From Platerodrilus igneus (taxonomy: Eukaryota > Arthropoda > Insecta > Coleoptera > Lycidae), in the NCBI GenBank assembly GCA_036346225.1, contig JARFIW010001176.1, forward strand, positions 1,563,884 through 1,627,883: a stretch of 64,000 bases of DNA. Direction: 5' to 3'. The notes under the pieces were generated by a model. It was not told the DNA's origin, searched no databases, and saw only the letters and a list, made by a program, of their open reading frames with translations. The translations under genes and the position numbers were made by a program. Every line of letters starts with the position of its first letter. Within the stretch, counting starts at the first letter, position 1. Shown one piece after another: positions 1 to 11,479 of this stretch.

Positions 1-74
1 AATAGTGTCATATTATTGCTGAATAAAGCCTAATATCAGGTTTATACTTCAGTGCTTCAAGTTCATCTTGTGCT

Positions 75-660
75 CAGATCATAAAAATCGCTTTGGATAG
101 TTTTGTGGATGGTAAAGAAATGACAGCTGTGACTGCGGATAAAGTGAAATCAGAATTTTGTAAAATTATTGCATCTCCTGATGTTAAAAAGGAAGTATCA
201 GAATTCAAACATGAGAGTGAAAAATTAGATGATTTCTATTCTTCATATAAAAACATAAACTATCAAAACTTAATCATGTTTGTACAAAATGTTCCGATTA
301 TGTCACATTGAAATGCAGCTATTGAGAGCGGTTTCAGCATTAATAAAGCTACCTGATTGAGAACATGCAATAATGGTCAGTAATTGCATGGAGAACTATT
401 TATGATGCTGTTAGTAATTCGGGAGGTTAAGTTAAGGTAGATGTTTTAAAATAAATGATACTTGCAGCCAAAAATGCTCACACTATCACGAAGAACTAAA
501 AGTAAAAACTTATTGAGAAACAGTCTGAAGAACTATCATCTAGAAATAAGAGGACTGCAGAAAAAAATTAAAAACTTAGAGCAAAGAAAATTAAAATCCA
601 ATAAGAAGCAGAGAAGGAAATAGCAAACTTGAGGGCTTGATAAAAGATCTGAATCACTAA
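75..660 (+). pseudogene. Decayed protein-coding relic, family not named
   Basis: An open stretch of about 72 codons (93-311) ends in a stop. The same frame continues directly with N-A-A-I-E-S-G-F-S-I-N-K-A-T. Downstream, in shifting frames, come a fragment reading roughly IYDAVSNSGG and a Lys/Glu-rich tail. I recall a repetitive arthropod protein family with a similar 'ERGFS-NK' then 'YDAV' then basic coiled-coil order, but I cannot name it. Several stops and frame changes within 600 bp show that the copy is dead. No promoter or upstream part is visible because the window begins here. What is seen is an ORF-like composition with a recognisable C-terminal order; the family link is memory-based inference. 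Confidence 0.4.
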
Positions 661-930
661 TTTTTTTCATTGCGATTTTAAAATATCCAGATATTCTTTT
701 TGTTTATGTAGTGAAATTATTTGATTCTTAAAGAACTACAGCAAAACAAATATATTAATTTTTTGTAAAGATTATTTCATTAAAGTCAAGTTAACCATTT
801 TTTTAGTCTATTATTGAATTGAAATCTTAACTTTTACTTTGTAATTTGTTTTTTCCGATAAAGAAATTTTTTTTAATACTCTGCATTCTTTAGCCTCGAT
901 ATTTTTTAACAAATCTGTTATGGTTTAGGT
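660..930. other. AT-rich spacer, nothing recognised
   Basis: T-rich low-complexity sequence between the decayed relic and the ribosomal spacer fragment. No ORF, RNA or repeat is recognised. Confidence 0.5.
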
Positions 931-2143
931 TTTCAACCGTTCGAAATCTCACGATCTCGGAGGCGGCCGAGCCCACTTATTTAGGGAGGCTGCCTTTTTA
1001 TCCGATCGAGACTCGAGAAGCTTTCAGTATTAAATCATCCGGACGGGTCGACCCTCTCGGATTGTGACGCTCGTCCGAACGATTATATTTCGTCGCTAGG
1101 AGTACGAGTCCTCTGATTAACCTCAACGTCGTTATCTAGACGACGAGTCCTCAGATTAAGTTTAACGTCGTTATCTAGACGACGAGTCCTCTGGATTCCC
1201 TTCGTGTTTCTTATCGTGGCGGCATACATCGTCGTCTTACGATTTTATTTAGACTCTTTATTTGAGTCGCCTCATGCGACTTTTGTCCTCCCGTATATAA
1301 ATAACTGCGTCGCAACGAAAACGACGAGTTCTCTGAATAAAACTTTCACGTCGCTTAACATGACGACGAGTCCTCTGAATATATATTTCTTTACATCGTT
1401 AATAAGACGACGGATCCTCTGAATACCACGGGGGCTTTTCAATAAATTTTTGCTTCGCAACCACGACGACGATTTCTCTGAATATTACGAGGGTTTTTAT
1501 CTATTTAAATATTTGTATCGTTAACTTGACGACAAGCCCTCTGAATTACCGTGGAGAGATCCTGATCGAGCCCTTTACAGGTCGCCAGAACGGAGACCAG
1601 AGCGTACAAGGATTCCTTGACACTGGGCTTCCTTCGAGAGTTCTACGATCGAGGTAAATGCCATCCATCCAACGGATGTGCACCGACCGCGCACCACCGT
1701 CGCCGATTTATTCGGATACGGGGGGGCCGATCGTTCGTCTTCGAGCAGTAACGCTTCGAACCTGGGGTGCTAGTTACGAGATGGCCGGATCGTAAGCACT
1801 CCGGACCTGATGGTACGCCCAAATCGGGTCGTTCCTTTTGACCCTTTTCGTTTACGTCTCGGCGCTGCACAGTTCGATATTGGAATCATGTCCCCTGTCA
1901 CCGCTTCCCTGCAACCCCACGGGATGACGACCGTTGGCGCGATCCGCAGTTCTACCATTTGTCTCGAGCAACGGCACGCGTCGTAACTCCTTGCTCGAGA
2001 TCCGAGCGAAGCGCACGCCCCATATACGTTTCCTCGCATCTAGATGCGTAAGAACGATCGTGGTGTTGCGTGCTCTCATCGACCTCAGCAAAGTCAACGA
2101 GTCTCAACCCGTCCGACTAGTGGTTTGGATGTATATTATCTGT
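930..2143 (-). other. ITS1-like ribosomal spacer fragment with internal short repeats
   Basis: This block is clearly more GC-rich than its surroundings and directly follows, on the minus strand, the 3' end of an 18S gene, so it has the position of internal transcribed spacer 1. Its left part carries at least eight imperfect copies of a motif like GACGACGAGTCCTCTGAAT, starting near 1084, 1141, 1180, 1321, 1362, 1406, 1464 and 1527, about 40-140 bp apart. I see no 5.8S sequence after it, so the fragment stops inside the spacer at about 930. ORFs called here are by-products of the GC content. It is probably a dispersed rDNA fragment, not a working array unit. Confidence 0.6.
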
Positions 2144-2180
2144 TAATGATCCTTCCGCAGGTTTAACTACCGAAGCCAAC
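2144..2180 (-). rRNA. 3' terminal scrap of 18S rRNA
   Basis: On the minus strand 2163-2144 reads AACCTGCGGAAGGATCATTA, the highly conserved end of eukaryotic 18S rRNA. The next bases leftward in the gene (2164-2180) still resemble 18S but with several mismatches, and beyond about 2180 similarity ends. Only some 20-37 nt of the gene remain, so this is a truncated, diverged copy. Confidence 0.75.
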
Positions 2181-2299
2181 CGTTAAAAAATACTTGGAAA
2201 ATTTCTGTTTTGGGTATGGAATACCGGGAAAAGTCTGTGAAGTTTGAAAATTTTTTTGAGTGGACACTCTGTGATAGTTACCTAACTGAAACATCTGGT

Positions 2300-2575
2300 T
2301 CTTTTTCTTAATCCTTCTTTGGGAATTAAACCACTCATAGTTGTTAAAATCGTCTTTATTTGTTTTGATCCATGACCTAGAATCGTTGTCAAAGTAATAA
2401 AAATTTCAAGTTTGACTTTTACGACATAAATTGAAGGTGTCTTTGAATTATTAATATGATATATTTGGTTTGAATAATGAGGTGAAAATTTTATAGTTTA
2501 GAAGAATGAGTGAGTTAATTCCCAAAGAAGATTAAGAAAAATACAAAACAAACCACAACAAACATACAGGGAGTA
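2300..2575. repeat. Fragments shared with the piggyBac relic, in opposed orientations
   Basis: The segment 2307-2420 matches the complement of 42385-42500, including the stretch around CCATGACCTAG. The segment 2512-2570 matches 42480-42540 in the same orientation. The two pieces share an inverted core of about 30 bp (around AATTCCCAAAGAAG), so they could form a small hairpin. They look like scrambled leftovers of the element seen at 41.2-43.0 kb. Confidence 0.55.
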
Positions 2576-2579
2576 TTTG

Positions 2580-3795
2580 GTTCTTATTTTATTATTTGAT
2601 AGCTTTCTTTTTCCAACTCATTCGTATTTTTAGCAAAAAATATGTTGCTTTAGCCCCTAAAGCTAAACGCTGCAAATGTTTTAGAGGGCAAAGTCTCTCC
2701 ATATGGCGTTTAAAAATTTCAAGATAGTGATTACTATTATATTTCTATTCTGAGATACACATTTCAAGAGAAAGAAAAAAAATTGTCCACAAAATGTTCT
2801 TCCATTGGAATTTATTGCATCGTACATCTAAAAATGTGGCTAGAATTTTCTGGTTATAATAAAGCGTGCTAGGAACGAATGCATTCAATGTAGGATCCTA
2901 AAATAACTAACTACACACATACACAGGTGAAAAACACAAGGGGTGGAGGCGTATACAATCGTATCACTCGAGTATGTTCCACACGTGTTCAAAAACCACC
3001 AGCAGCAAGCAGTACATCCATTCATTAAGGAATTCGAGAATCGGAAACGGAACTCGGATTTTCTTAAGGTACTTACATCAGACATGTATATTACAAGGGT
3101 CTATTTCCTGGCAGAAAAAATGCAATTTCCGGCGTCCCTGAACTTTTTACACCCCATTTCGTTTCTTTAAAGATGCGATGCGCAGATTTGCAGCAGGCTT
3201 TTAAACATAATAAGCCATACATCATGTTATGTATAGAAGCGAACGCCATTGTTATTTTAATTTAATAACAACTCATGAATAAAATGCCACTAGGTGTACG
3301 CTACTTTTCTACGAGGATAAATAGCGTACGACTAAATTCATTCATTGCTTTCTAGTTGGTCGTTCCAATAGTAATGGTATCCTTATCAGAACCAAAATCT
3401 TGTGTACTAAGCAAGTATGCATTAGTAAACGATCATTGATTTCTCACTGTTATGTTGTCACGATTTATCGTTTAATAAGGAAATACCGCCTGCTTTTAAT
3501 ACAGTTTGGTTGCTCCATACAGTTATATTTAATGCCGGCAAGAGCTTTAAGAAAACCAGAAAAACGGAAATTGCCTTTCACTTTCTCGAATATTTGTGAG
3601 ACGTTTGATTTCTAATTTTTCTGTTAAAGCGCTTGCAAAAAGCTAATTGAATGGATGCTAAACCTTTTAACATGTCAATTCGAGAATGATGAGCTGGTCA
3701 AACGCGATGATTGAAAAAGAACGATCACTTCGATGCCAAATCATTTACGTTTTATAGGTTATGCACGCCAAAGTTATTTTATCAAACTATTGCAT
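2580..3795. other. Unassigned intergenic DNA
   Basis: About 1.2 kb with only short ORFs (up to 75 codons) on both strands. I recognise no protein motif, RNA or repeat. Confidence 0.4.
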
Positions 3796-4265
3796 TTATT
3801 CATTATCTTCATTATGTCTTCAGCCCTGGAACTGGTTAGACGCGTACCTCCATTGCTTCCTATTCTGAGCTAACCTACACATTTTCCTGGAATTCCTACA
3901 AACTACATTTTTCACTGTCTGCGTGCAATAAGGTCTACATTTACCGCCCTTTATTTCCTATCTCTGCTTGTAATATATCCCGCACTATTCCCCAAATGTC
4001 TTAGAACGTGTCCTATTCTTTTATTTCTCCTATTTTTTTTTTGTTTTCAACAGATATCTTTCTTCCCAACTATTTATAGAACCTCTTTGTTATTAATTTT
4101 GTCTATCTTTGCTATCATCATCATTCATCTGAAGCACAACATTCCAAAAGGTTTCTTCCTTCTCCTGTATGTTTCTTCTACTGTCCCTATTTCATAGACG
4201 TAAAGTGCAGTGCTCCACACATACGCTTTCAATATTTTTTTTTTGTTTCTAGGTTTGTTGTTTTC
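3796..4265 (-). mobile_element. RTE-like LINE, 3' coding part and 3' end (fragment)
   Basis: On the minus strand this matches the part of the LINE downstream of the reverse transcriptase, the same order as in 4926-5460 and 39060-39560 (signature WSTALYGCETW-like region, then the basic 'DRMIGHILR' region, then 'MCRLAQNRNQ'). Reading frames are broken by indels and long T runs. It abuts an oppositely oriented copy of the same family at 4340, so one copy has inserted next to or into the other. Confidence 0.65.
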
Positions 4266-4339
4266 GAACATAGCAGCTGCTCTTTCTTGTTGGACACAGC
4301 ACGACTTCCTTTCTATTGTTTTCCAAATATATACCCCAT

Positions 4340-5580
4340 TTTTACAGCTCTGAGGGTGATAATGGAGATAACACTAGAAAGTGTGTATATACAGTTTGTA
4401 AATCTGGAAAACGCATTCGATAATGTAAAATGGAAAAGAATGATCGAAAAACTCAAAAAGATTGGAATGGGTTTTAGGAATAGACGGATAGCACATAGCT
4501 TAAACAAAGAGCAAACAGCGGTGATAGAATTAGAGCAGGAACGTAGAAAAGTAAATATTAGAAAAGGGCCGAGACAAGGATGTGCACTATCCCCGTTAAT
4601 TTTTAAATTGTACATCGAAGAGGCAATGAATACTGTCAAATGCAGGAAGACATTTCGAATTACTATGCAGGGACAAAAATTGTTATGCTTAGATTTGCAG
4701 ATGATAGTGCAGTATTAGCATCTAGCAATTAAGAGTTAGAAGCAGTTCTTAATGAAATGGAAACAGTTCTAACAGAGAGATACGGTATGAAAATTAACAA
4801 AAATAAAACTAATGTACTAGTATGTAAAGGAGGTAAAAATAAATCAATAACTAGAATATAAATAGGAAACGAGAATTTACAAGGGGTTAAAGATTTCTGC
4901 TACTTGGGAAGTCAAATAACACAAGATGGAAAAAGTGCAAGATATTAAACAAGGATTAGCACAAGTCCGTGCTGCATTTAACAAGAAAAAGCAACTACTG
5001 TGTTCAAATACAACAAACATAGAAACAAGAGAAAGATTGCTAAAATCATATATGTGGAGCACAGCACTGTACGGTTGTGAAACTTGGACAGTAGAAGAAG
5101 CAGACAGAAAAAGGATAGAAGCCTTTGAAATGTGGTGTTGCAGATGTATGATGAAGATATCCTGGACAGACAAAGTTAAGAACAAAGAGTTAGGGGAAGA
5201 AACAAATATGTGGAAAACAGTAAAAAAATAGGCGAGATAAGATAGTATGTCACATCTTAAGGTATGAGACAATAGTGCGGAATATATTAGAAGCAGAGAT
5301 AGGAAAAAGAGATGTAGATGTAGACCTAGGTTAGACTATTGCACACAGATAGTCAAAGATATAGGTTGTGGGAATTTCAAGTAAATGTGTAGGCTAGCTC
5401 AGAATAGAAACCAATGGAAGTATGCGTCCAGCAAATTCCAGGACGGAAAACGTAAAGACAAAAAAAATAATTGTACTTAAACTTGATGATTATTATATAC
5501 AACTACAGGAATTGGTTTTGCAGTATCCTCAACTAATGTTGAATGTACCAAAGGATTTATTGGAAAACTATTAATTCGGC
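4340..5580 (+). mobile_element. RTE-like LINE, reverse transcriptase C-terminal half to 3' UTR
   Basis: Encodes the right half of a non-LTR reverse transcriptase. 4368-4718 carries the fingers/palm region with 'VNLENAFDNVKWKR' (motif A context, catalytic Asp replaced by Asn) and 'RQGCALSPLIF' (motif B). The active-site ADD box follows near 4695 across a frame break. 4926-5231 holds the 'ETWTVEEADRKRIEAFEMW' region typical of these elements. After 5400 the frame is lost and a 3' UTR shared with 39560-39710 begins. The copy is 5'-truncated and has several frameshifts and stops, so it is inactive. The clade (RTE/BovB-like) is inferred from the associated endonuclease in sister copies. Confidence 0.75.
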
Positions 5581-5649
5581 AAATGTTTAATTGTTGGGGG
5601 ATCTTGGTAGCCGCAGGTTGCTTAACCTCCTTCAATACCACTGGAATAT

Positions 5650-5870
5650 TGGTGAAATATGGTATATATTTGGAAAACAGTAGAAGGGGAACCGAGCAGT
5701 ATCGAACAAGAAAGACCAGCGGCTATGTTAGACAACAAGCATAGAAACAAGGAAAAAATATATATCTGAAAAACAAAAGACGTGGAACCGAGCTGTATCT
5801 CGGTCGTGGAAATTCAAGGAAATGTGTAGGCTAGCTTAAAGATAGCAACTCTATGAATTACCTTAAACCA
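5650..5870 (+). mobile_element. Short LINE fragments
   Basis: Scraps matching the LINE post-RT region and its 3' end (for example the 'AAGGAAATGTGTAGGCTAGC' stretch near 5817) lie between two larger LINE copies. No intact coding remains. Confidence 0.45.
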
Positions 5871-5874
5871 AATG

Positions 5875-6705
5875 AACGTACTATTGCTCTTTCCTTACCC
5901 TCACCTACCATTGTATTAAAATCCTTTGTAATTGTTAATTTTGCATACCCTTTTATGAATCTTACTATGCCTTTGATACCTTTGTAGATTACTCCTACCA
6001 CTTTCTGACTGTAGCTAGAAATGGGCATATATACTTGTACTACTACTGTATTTACCGCTTTAGGTTCTATTCTAACCACGAATACTTTTTCGTTCTTTTG
6101 TAAGTAGTTTTCTACACAGTGTCCTATGTTTTTTCGCATAACTATCTTCACTCCCGAATGTTCTTCTCTTGATCCTGTATGAAGTACCCTAAAGTCTCCA
6201 CTCCAAAAAAACCCCGTTTCTGACCACTGTACTTTGCTAGTCCCAACTATATCTACTGCTAGCCTATCCATTTCAATTTTCAAATTCTGTAGCTTATCTA
6301 CTTGCTTAATGCTTCTGACATTTCACGCTCCGACTCTTAAGATATTCCCGACTCCTCTTTTCACATCCTCCGAAGTAGTCCCTTCCTGGAGATCCGAACG
6401 GGGGACTATTTTAACATCGGAATCTTTTACCCCAGAGAATGCCATCATTTTATATAACAATTTAAGTACGCTGTGTACTTGCGGGGTATTGGGCTGGTTT
6501 CCTGTTGCCTTCCACATCGCAGTAGTGTGTCTTTGTCATACCGACCCCTATGGTCTCTGCCAGCTCTAAGTACCGAAAGAGCTGTTGTCCTCCTTCGGAG
6601 ACCTGTCTTGTCTGGTTACTCACTAAATACCCCATTGGTTTGGTGAAACCTATAGTTTGCTCTTTAGCTCACTGAAACAACGCAAGCCATTCTACCCGTT
6701 TTAAT
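5875..6705 (-). mobile_element. RTE-like LINE 5' UTR and endonuclease domain (fragment)
   Basis: Minus-strand ORFs 6517-6323 and 6283-5858 encode the start of an APE-type endonuclease. The segment includes 'LAVDIVGTSKVQWSETG', 'VRIEPKAVNTVVVQVYMPIS' and a closing 'DFNTMVGEG', corresponding to the N-terminal E and D/N motif blocks of this nuclease family. Upstream (6530-6705) the sequence is the 5' UTR also seen at about 50190-50380. A stop or frameshift separates the two ORFs near 6320. It ends at the EN 'NAVVGEG' block, so it is truncated before the reverse transcriptase. Confidence 0.7.
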
Positions 6706-6719
6706 ATTAGTATTACATT

Positions 6720-7215
6720 ACATGACATTATATAGTATTAAAAAAATTTAAATTCATTATCCAAAAGAATTTTGTTTTGAGTTTTCTTCTTTTTCATAGC
6801 TTGTAAGGTATTGGCGAAGCCCATCAGAATTTCTCTATTATGTATAATCCCAAGGAATATGACCTTTTATACAATAGAAATTCAAGATTTCTCTTTGTTT
6901 TTTGTCGAATCTTTTTCTACTGGTTAGTTTTCCATTTCCCTACTTTGTAGGTTTTAATTTGGCATCATTCATTTTTCTAATTTCTATATTTTACATATCG
7001 ATGCGCTTCATTCTTGTTCCTTATTTCTGCAGTCATCTTTCCTATACTTCTAAGCAAACTTCTTTTGTTTATTTCATAATTCTTCCAGTGTGTTTCCTAA
7101 ATTTTTGTTACTCGCCAAGGCTTCTAGATAAGGCAATATTATTTGTTTTGGTTTAACTTATTACTCGTCTCAACTCCTAAACAGTTTCTTGACTAATTCC
7201 GTACAGTCGTTTATC
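6720..7215. other. AT-rich spacer, nothing recognised
   Basis: T-rich sequence; the one ORF (6902-7156, plus strand) is Phe/Tyr/Leu-rich low complexity and looks like a by-product of poly-T composition. Confidence 0.4.
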
Positions 7216-7219
7216 ATAA

Positions 7220-7745
7220 TCATTTGGTCTACAGTCCTAGAACTGGTTTGACGCGTACCCTCATTGTTTTCTATTCTGAACTAACCTACACATTTTCATG
7301 AAATTTGCAGTCTGCATCTATCACTATCTGATCTAGGTCTACATCTACCTCCTTTTTCCAATCTCAGCTTGTAATATATCCCATACTATTCCCCAAAAAT
7401 GCCTTAGAATGTATTCAGCCCTTATATTTTTCCTATTTTTTTTCCACAGATATCTTTATTCCCCTACTATTTCTATAACCTATTTGTTATTAGCTTTGTC
7501 TGTCCATTGTCATCCATATCAAGCTCAACATTCCGAAAAGCTGCTACCTTTTTTCTGTCTGCTTTTCTTACTGCTCCTATTTCATAGGCATACTGTGCTG
7601 TGCTCCACACATATACTTTCAATATTTTTTTTCTTGTTTCTATGTTTGTTGTCTTTGACCATAGGCGCTGTTCTTTCTTGTAGATGCAGTTTGTCCCCAT
7701 TCTATTGTTTTACAATTATATACCCTATTTCTTCGACATTCAGTG
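7220..7745 (-). mobile_element. RTE-like LINE 3' coding fragment
   Basis: On the minus strand 7700-7473 still reads a WSTAQYAYE-like segment followed by the Asp/Lys-rich region found in other copies. The rest matches the 3' end of the LINE down to the 'actggtttgacgcgtacc' stretch near 7230. It is cut at its 5' side at the boundary with a SINE at about 7746, where the motif GGTTGTGAAGGGG begins. Confidence 0.6.
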
Positions 7746-8060
7746 GTTGTGAAGGGGGAAGCGTCGCCGTGGATCAATGTAGTAAGCGTAAGACTACGGA
7801 TCCCAAGGTCCCGGGTTCAAATCCCGACACGGCCGACTGCTTGAAAAATGGCAGGTGAGCATTTTCACAAAAATTACGCCCTCGTTCAGATGAGAGGTTA
7901 AATGGAGGTCCCGTGTGTGAGTATTGTCACGCACGTTAAAGATCCCTACCTTGCCTGAAACGGCAAGGGTTCGGCAAAATTCTAAATTTCCAGGCAACAA
8001 AAAACTCGCCTCCTGGCCAATGTAGTACCTTCGGGTGGAGCATTGGAAATATAAATGAAT
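7746..8060 (+). mobile_element. tRNA-derived SINE, copy 1
   Basis: The head contains a clear box B (GGTTCAAATCC, 7814-7824) after a tRNA-like region starting near 7762. The body (7860-8050) ends in a tail carrying GTAGTACCTTCGGGTGGAGC. The same sequence recurs at 8061-8370 and 50397-50698, and on the minus strand at 15.0-16.7, 19.5-20.0 and 39.7-40.6 kb. It has no coding capacity and would depend on a LINE for mobility. It is flanked by GGTTGTGAAGGGG on both sides, consistent with a target-site duplication or a tandem junction. Confidence 0.75.
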
Positions 8061-8370
8061 GGTTGTGAAGGGGGGCTCCGTGGCGTATTGGTATGTGTGT
8101 GACTACTACGCCCAAGGTCCCGCATTCGAATCCCGACACGGTCCACTTGAAAAATGTTAGGCGAGCATTTTTCACAAAAATACACCCTCGTTTGGATGAG
8201 AGGTAAAATGGAGGTCCCGTGTGTGTGTTGTCACGCACGCTAAAGATGCCTACCTTGCTTGGAACAGCAAGGGTTCGGCAAAATTCCAAATGTTCTAGGT
8301 AAAAAAAATTCGTTTCTTGATCAATGTAGTACCTCCGGGTGGAGCATTGGAAAATCACATGTAAGGTTGT
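8061..8370 (+). mobile_element. tRNA-derived SINE, copy 2
   Basis: Second copy directly after the first. Its head is the better tRNA match: box A-like TGGCGTATTGG (about 8081-8091) and box B-like GCATTCGAATCC (about 8122-8133). A third copy of the junction motif (GGTTGTGAAGAGG) follows at about 8364, so three junction motifs bracket two SINEs. Confidence 0.75.
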
Positions 8371-8690
8371 GAAGAGGAACTTTTCTCAGCACTTGGAAAT
8401 TTACCGATTTAAAATTTTTCCAATATATCTTTCGTGCAGTCCACATTAGTTGCAGATATTTCACACCCAACACCTGTAGTTGTTTATAATAATCATCAGA
8501 TTTATCTGCGCTTATTTTTTCGTCATTACGTTTTCCGTCTCAAAACTGGTTAGACACGTACCTCCAATTATTTATATTTTGAGCTAGCCTACACCGCTCC
8601 CTGAAATTCACACACAGCCTATATATAGCTCGGTTACTCTTTTATTGTTTTCTAATTATATGCCCCATTTCTCCGAGATTCAGTGATATG
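8371..8690 (-). mobile_element. LINE 3' UTR and post-RT fragments
   Basis: Minus-strand matches to the LINE 3' UTR (8371-8530) and to its terminal coding region (8530-8640) in rearranged order, next to the 3' end of the longer LINE that starts at 8690. Confidence 0.5.
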
Positions 8691-11470
8691 TGAAGCAGGT
8701 TAAGCGACTTGTGACTACCAAGATCCCCAACACTTAGATATTTGCCGAATTAATAGTTTTCCAGTAAATCCTTTCACACAATTAACATTATTCGAGAATA
8801 TTGCACAACCAATACCTGTAGTTACTTATAATAATCATCATGTTTAAGTACAGTTATTTTTTCGTCATTAGTTTGTCCATCTTGGAACTGATTGGATGCG
8901 TACCTTCATTGATTTCTATTCTGACTTAGCCTACACATTTCCCTGAAATTCTTGCAGCCTATATCTTTTACTGCCTTTGTGCAATAGTGTGATCTAGGTC
9001 TACCTCTACTTCTCTTTTTTCCTATTTCTGCTTCTAATATATTTAGCACTATTTCCTCGTGCCTTAGTATGTGACCTATCATCCTATCTCTCCTATTTTT
9101 TACCTTTTCCCACATATTTCTTTCTTCCCCTACCATTTTTAATACCTCTTTGTTCTTAACTTTGTCTGTCCATGATATCTTCATCATACCTCTGTAGCAC
9201 CAAATTTCAAAGGCTTCTGCTTTTTTCTTGTCCGCTCCTCCTACTGTCCAGGCTTCACAGCCGTACAGTGCTGTGCTCTACACATATGTTTTAAGCAATC
9301 ATTTCCTTGTCTTATGTTTGTTGTCTTTGAACGTAGTATTTGTTTTTTCTTGTTAAATGTAACCCGATCGTGTGCTAATCTTTGTTTTATATCTTTTGCG
9401 CTTTTTCCATTTGCGTTATTTGGTTTCTCAGGTAGCAGAAATCTTCAACCTCTTGTAAGTTCTTGTTACCTATTTGTATTTTTGTTTTTGATTTATTTTC
9501 CCCTCCTTTGCATACTAGTACTTTAGTTTTATTTTTGTTAATTTTCATACCGTATTTCTCCGTTAGAACCGTTTCCATTTCATTAAGAGCAGCTTCTAAT
9601 TCTTCTTTGCTATATCATCTGCATATAAGCATATCAGTCTTTTGTCCCTGCATACTAATTCCAAATGTTTTCCTGCATTTGAAGTATTCATTGCCTCTTC
9701 AATGTACAAGTTAAAAATTAATGAGGATAGGGCACATCCCTGTCTCCTTTCCTAATGTTTACTTCTCTACGTTCCTGATCTAATCCTATTACTGCTGTTT
9801 GTTCTTTGTATAAGCTATGTACTATTTGTCTATCCATATAATTCATTCCAATCTTTTTCAGTATTTCGAACATTTTTTTCCATTTTAGATGGTCGAACGC
9901 TTTTTCCAGATCTACAAACTCTATATACACGCTTTCCCCTTTTTCTATTGTTTTCCCCATTATCATTCGCGGAACTAAGATACAAGATACAAGTTGGAAG
10001 AGACGTTCTGTTACTGGTTATCCATCGGCTTTTAGAGTTTCTGCTTGCACCTTATCTGTACCCGGCGTCTTATCATTTTTCAAACCCTTAAATGCTAATT
10101 CAAACTCATCTCTCAGTATAGGATATGTCAGGTGATCATTTTCAGTGTCTGATTCCTGTTCTAATGCTGTTAGTTTCTCCCCTGCATATAAATTCCCTAT
10201 GTATTCTTGGGATCCACTCACTTTCTCTACATTTTCTATAATGACGTTTCCTTCCGCGTCCTTTATATTTTTGCTATACGGTTTTATATCCCTAAAATTG
10301 ATTCTAATTAGTTTGTATGCTTCATCTGTCTTTCCTATTTCCATCTTAGTTTGTACCTCTTTGCACTTTTCATCAATCCATTGCTATTTAGCTTTCCTGC
10401 ATGTGCGAATAATTTTCTTTTTTATAGCTTTGTATCTCTGTTTTCCTTTTTCGTCTGATTTATTTTTGTATTTTCATCTTTCTTCTATCAAAATCAAGAC
10501 ATCTTTTGTTATCCGTGGTTTTTTTTTCGAGTGTACCGCAGAATATTTCTGCTCGCCATGTCTAAGCTGGATTTAATGTTATTCCATTCTGTTTCTACTT
10601 CCTTAGTATCATATATTTTTCAGAAATCTTTCAGCAATTCATTAGATTTTTTTTCGAATTTTTCTTGAATATCTTTATCTTTTAGTTTCTCAAAGTGAAA
10701 GTGCCCTTTTCCGTTTCTTTTTTTCAAATTTTTAAATTTAAGTGCGGCCTTCATAATTACGATGTTGTGGCCAGTGTCTCTATCTGCTTCTGGGTAGCTT
10801 CTACAGTCTTTTACTTGACTCCACTGCATTTAAATCTCCCGTAATTATTAAATTTTCACGTCCCTTTATGTATCTTTGGATGTCTTCGAAATCTTTGTAG
10901 ATCGCTTCTACCTCTTCGTCACTGTACCGCTTTAGATTCTAATCTAACCATGAATACTTTTTCGATATTTTTTAAAGCAATTTTCTACACAGTGTCCTAT
11001 CTTTTTTCGCATAACTATCCCCACACCCGAATTTCCTTCCTCTGCACCTGTATGAATTACCCTGAAGTCTCCACTCGAAAAATCCACCGCCTCTGGCCAC
11101 CAAACTTCGCTGATCCCTACTATGTCTAGTACTATCCTATTCATTTCAATTTTCAGGTTCTCTAGCTTACCTACTTGCTTCATACTTCTAACATTCCACG
11201 CTCCGACTTGCAAAATGTTCCCGACTCTTATTCTGAACTTTTCGATCGCATCCTCCGAAATAGTCTCCTTCCGGAGATCTGAATGGGAGACTATTTTAAC
11301 TCCGAAATTTTTTACCTCACAGAATACCATCATGTTTATTACAATTTAAGTACGCTGTGTACTTGGGAGATAATGTGGTGGTTTCCCATTGCCTTCACAT
11401 CGCGGTAGTGTGTCTTAGACTGCCATACCGACCCCAATGATCTCTGCCAATCTAAGTATCGATATAGCCG
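8690..11470 (-). mobile_element. RTE-like LINE, most complete copy, internally deleted
   Basis: Reading leftward from 11470: the 5' UTR; endonuclease N-terminus (11333-10944, including 'ILQVGAWNVRSMKQVGKLE' and 'DIVGISEVWWPE'); then a jump near 10850 that removes much of the endonuclease; its C-terminal and linker part (10829-10620); the pre-RT region (10344-10018, 'KGLKNDKTPGTDKV'); another short deletion near 10000; RT fingers and palm (9966-9718, 'YIEFVDLEKAFDHLKWKKM', with the motif A Asp present); the ADD box near 9620; thumb (9578-9387); C-terminal domain (9187-8906, 'DRMIGHILRHEEIV'); and a 3' UTR to about 8690. Such elements encode one polyprotein that nicks DNA and reverse-transcribes its own RNA. 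Frameshifts, stops and at least two internal deletions make it inactive. The endonuclease resembles the BovB/craniofacial-development-protein-2 type, hence the RTE-like assignment; the exact clade is not settled. Confidence 0.8.
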
Positions 11471-11479
11471 CTGCTCTCT

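Noticed and set aside
1643..2146. Several overlapping Arg-rich ORFs
   Set aside because: They lie in the ribosomal spacer fragment on both strands and follow its GC content.
7762..7835. A functional tRNA gene
   Set aside because: The tRNA-like head is part of the SINE, repeated at many loci, and the cloverleaf arms are not well paired.
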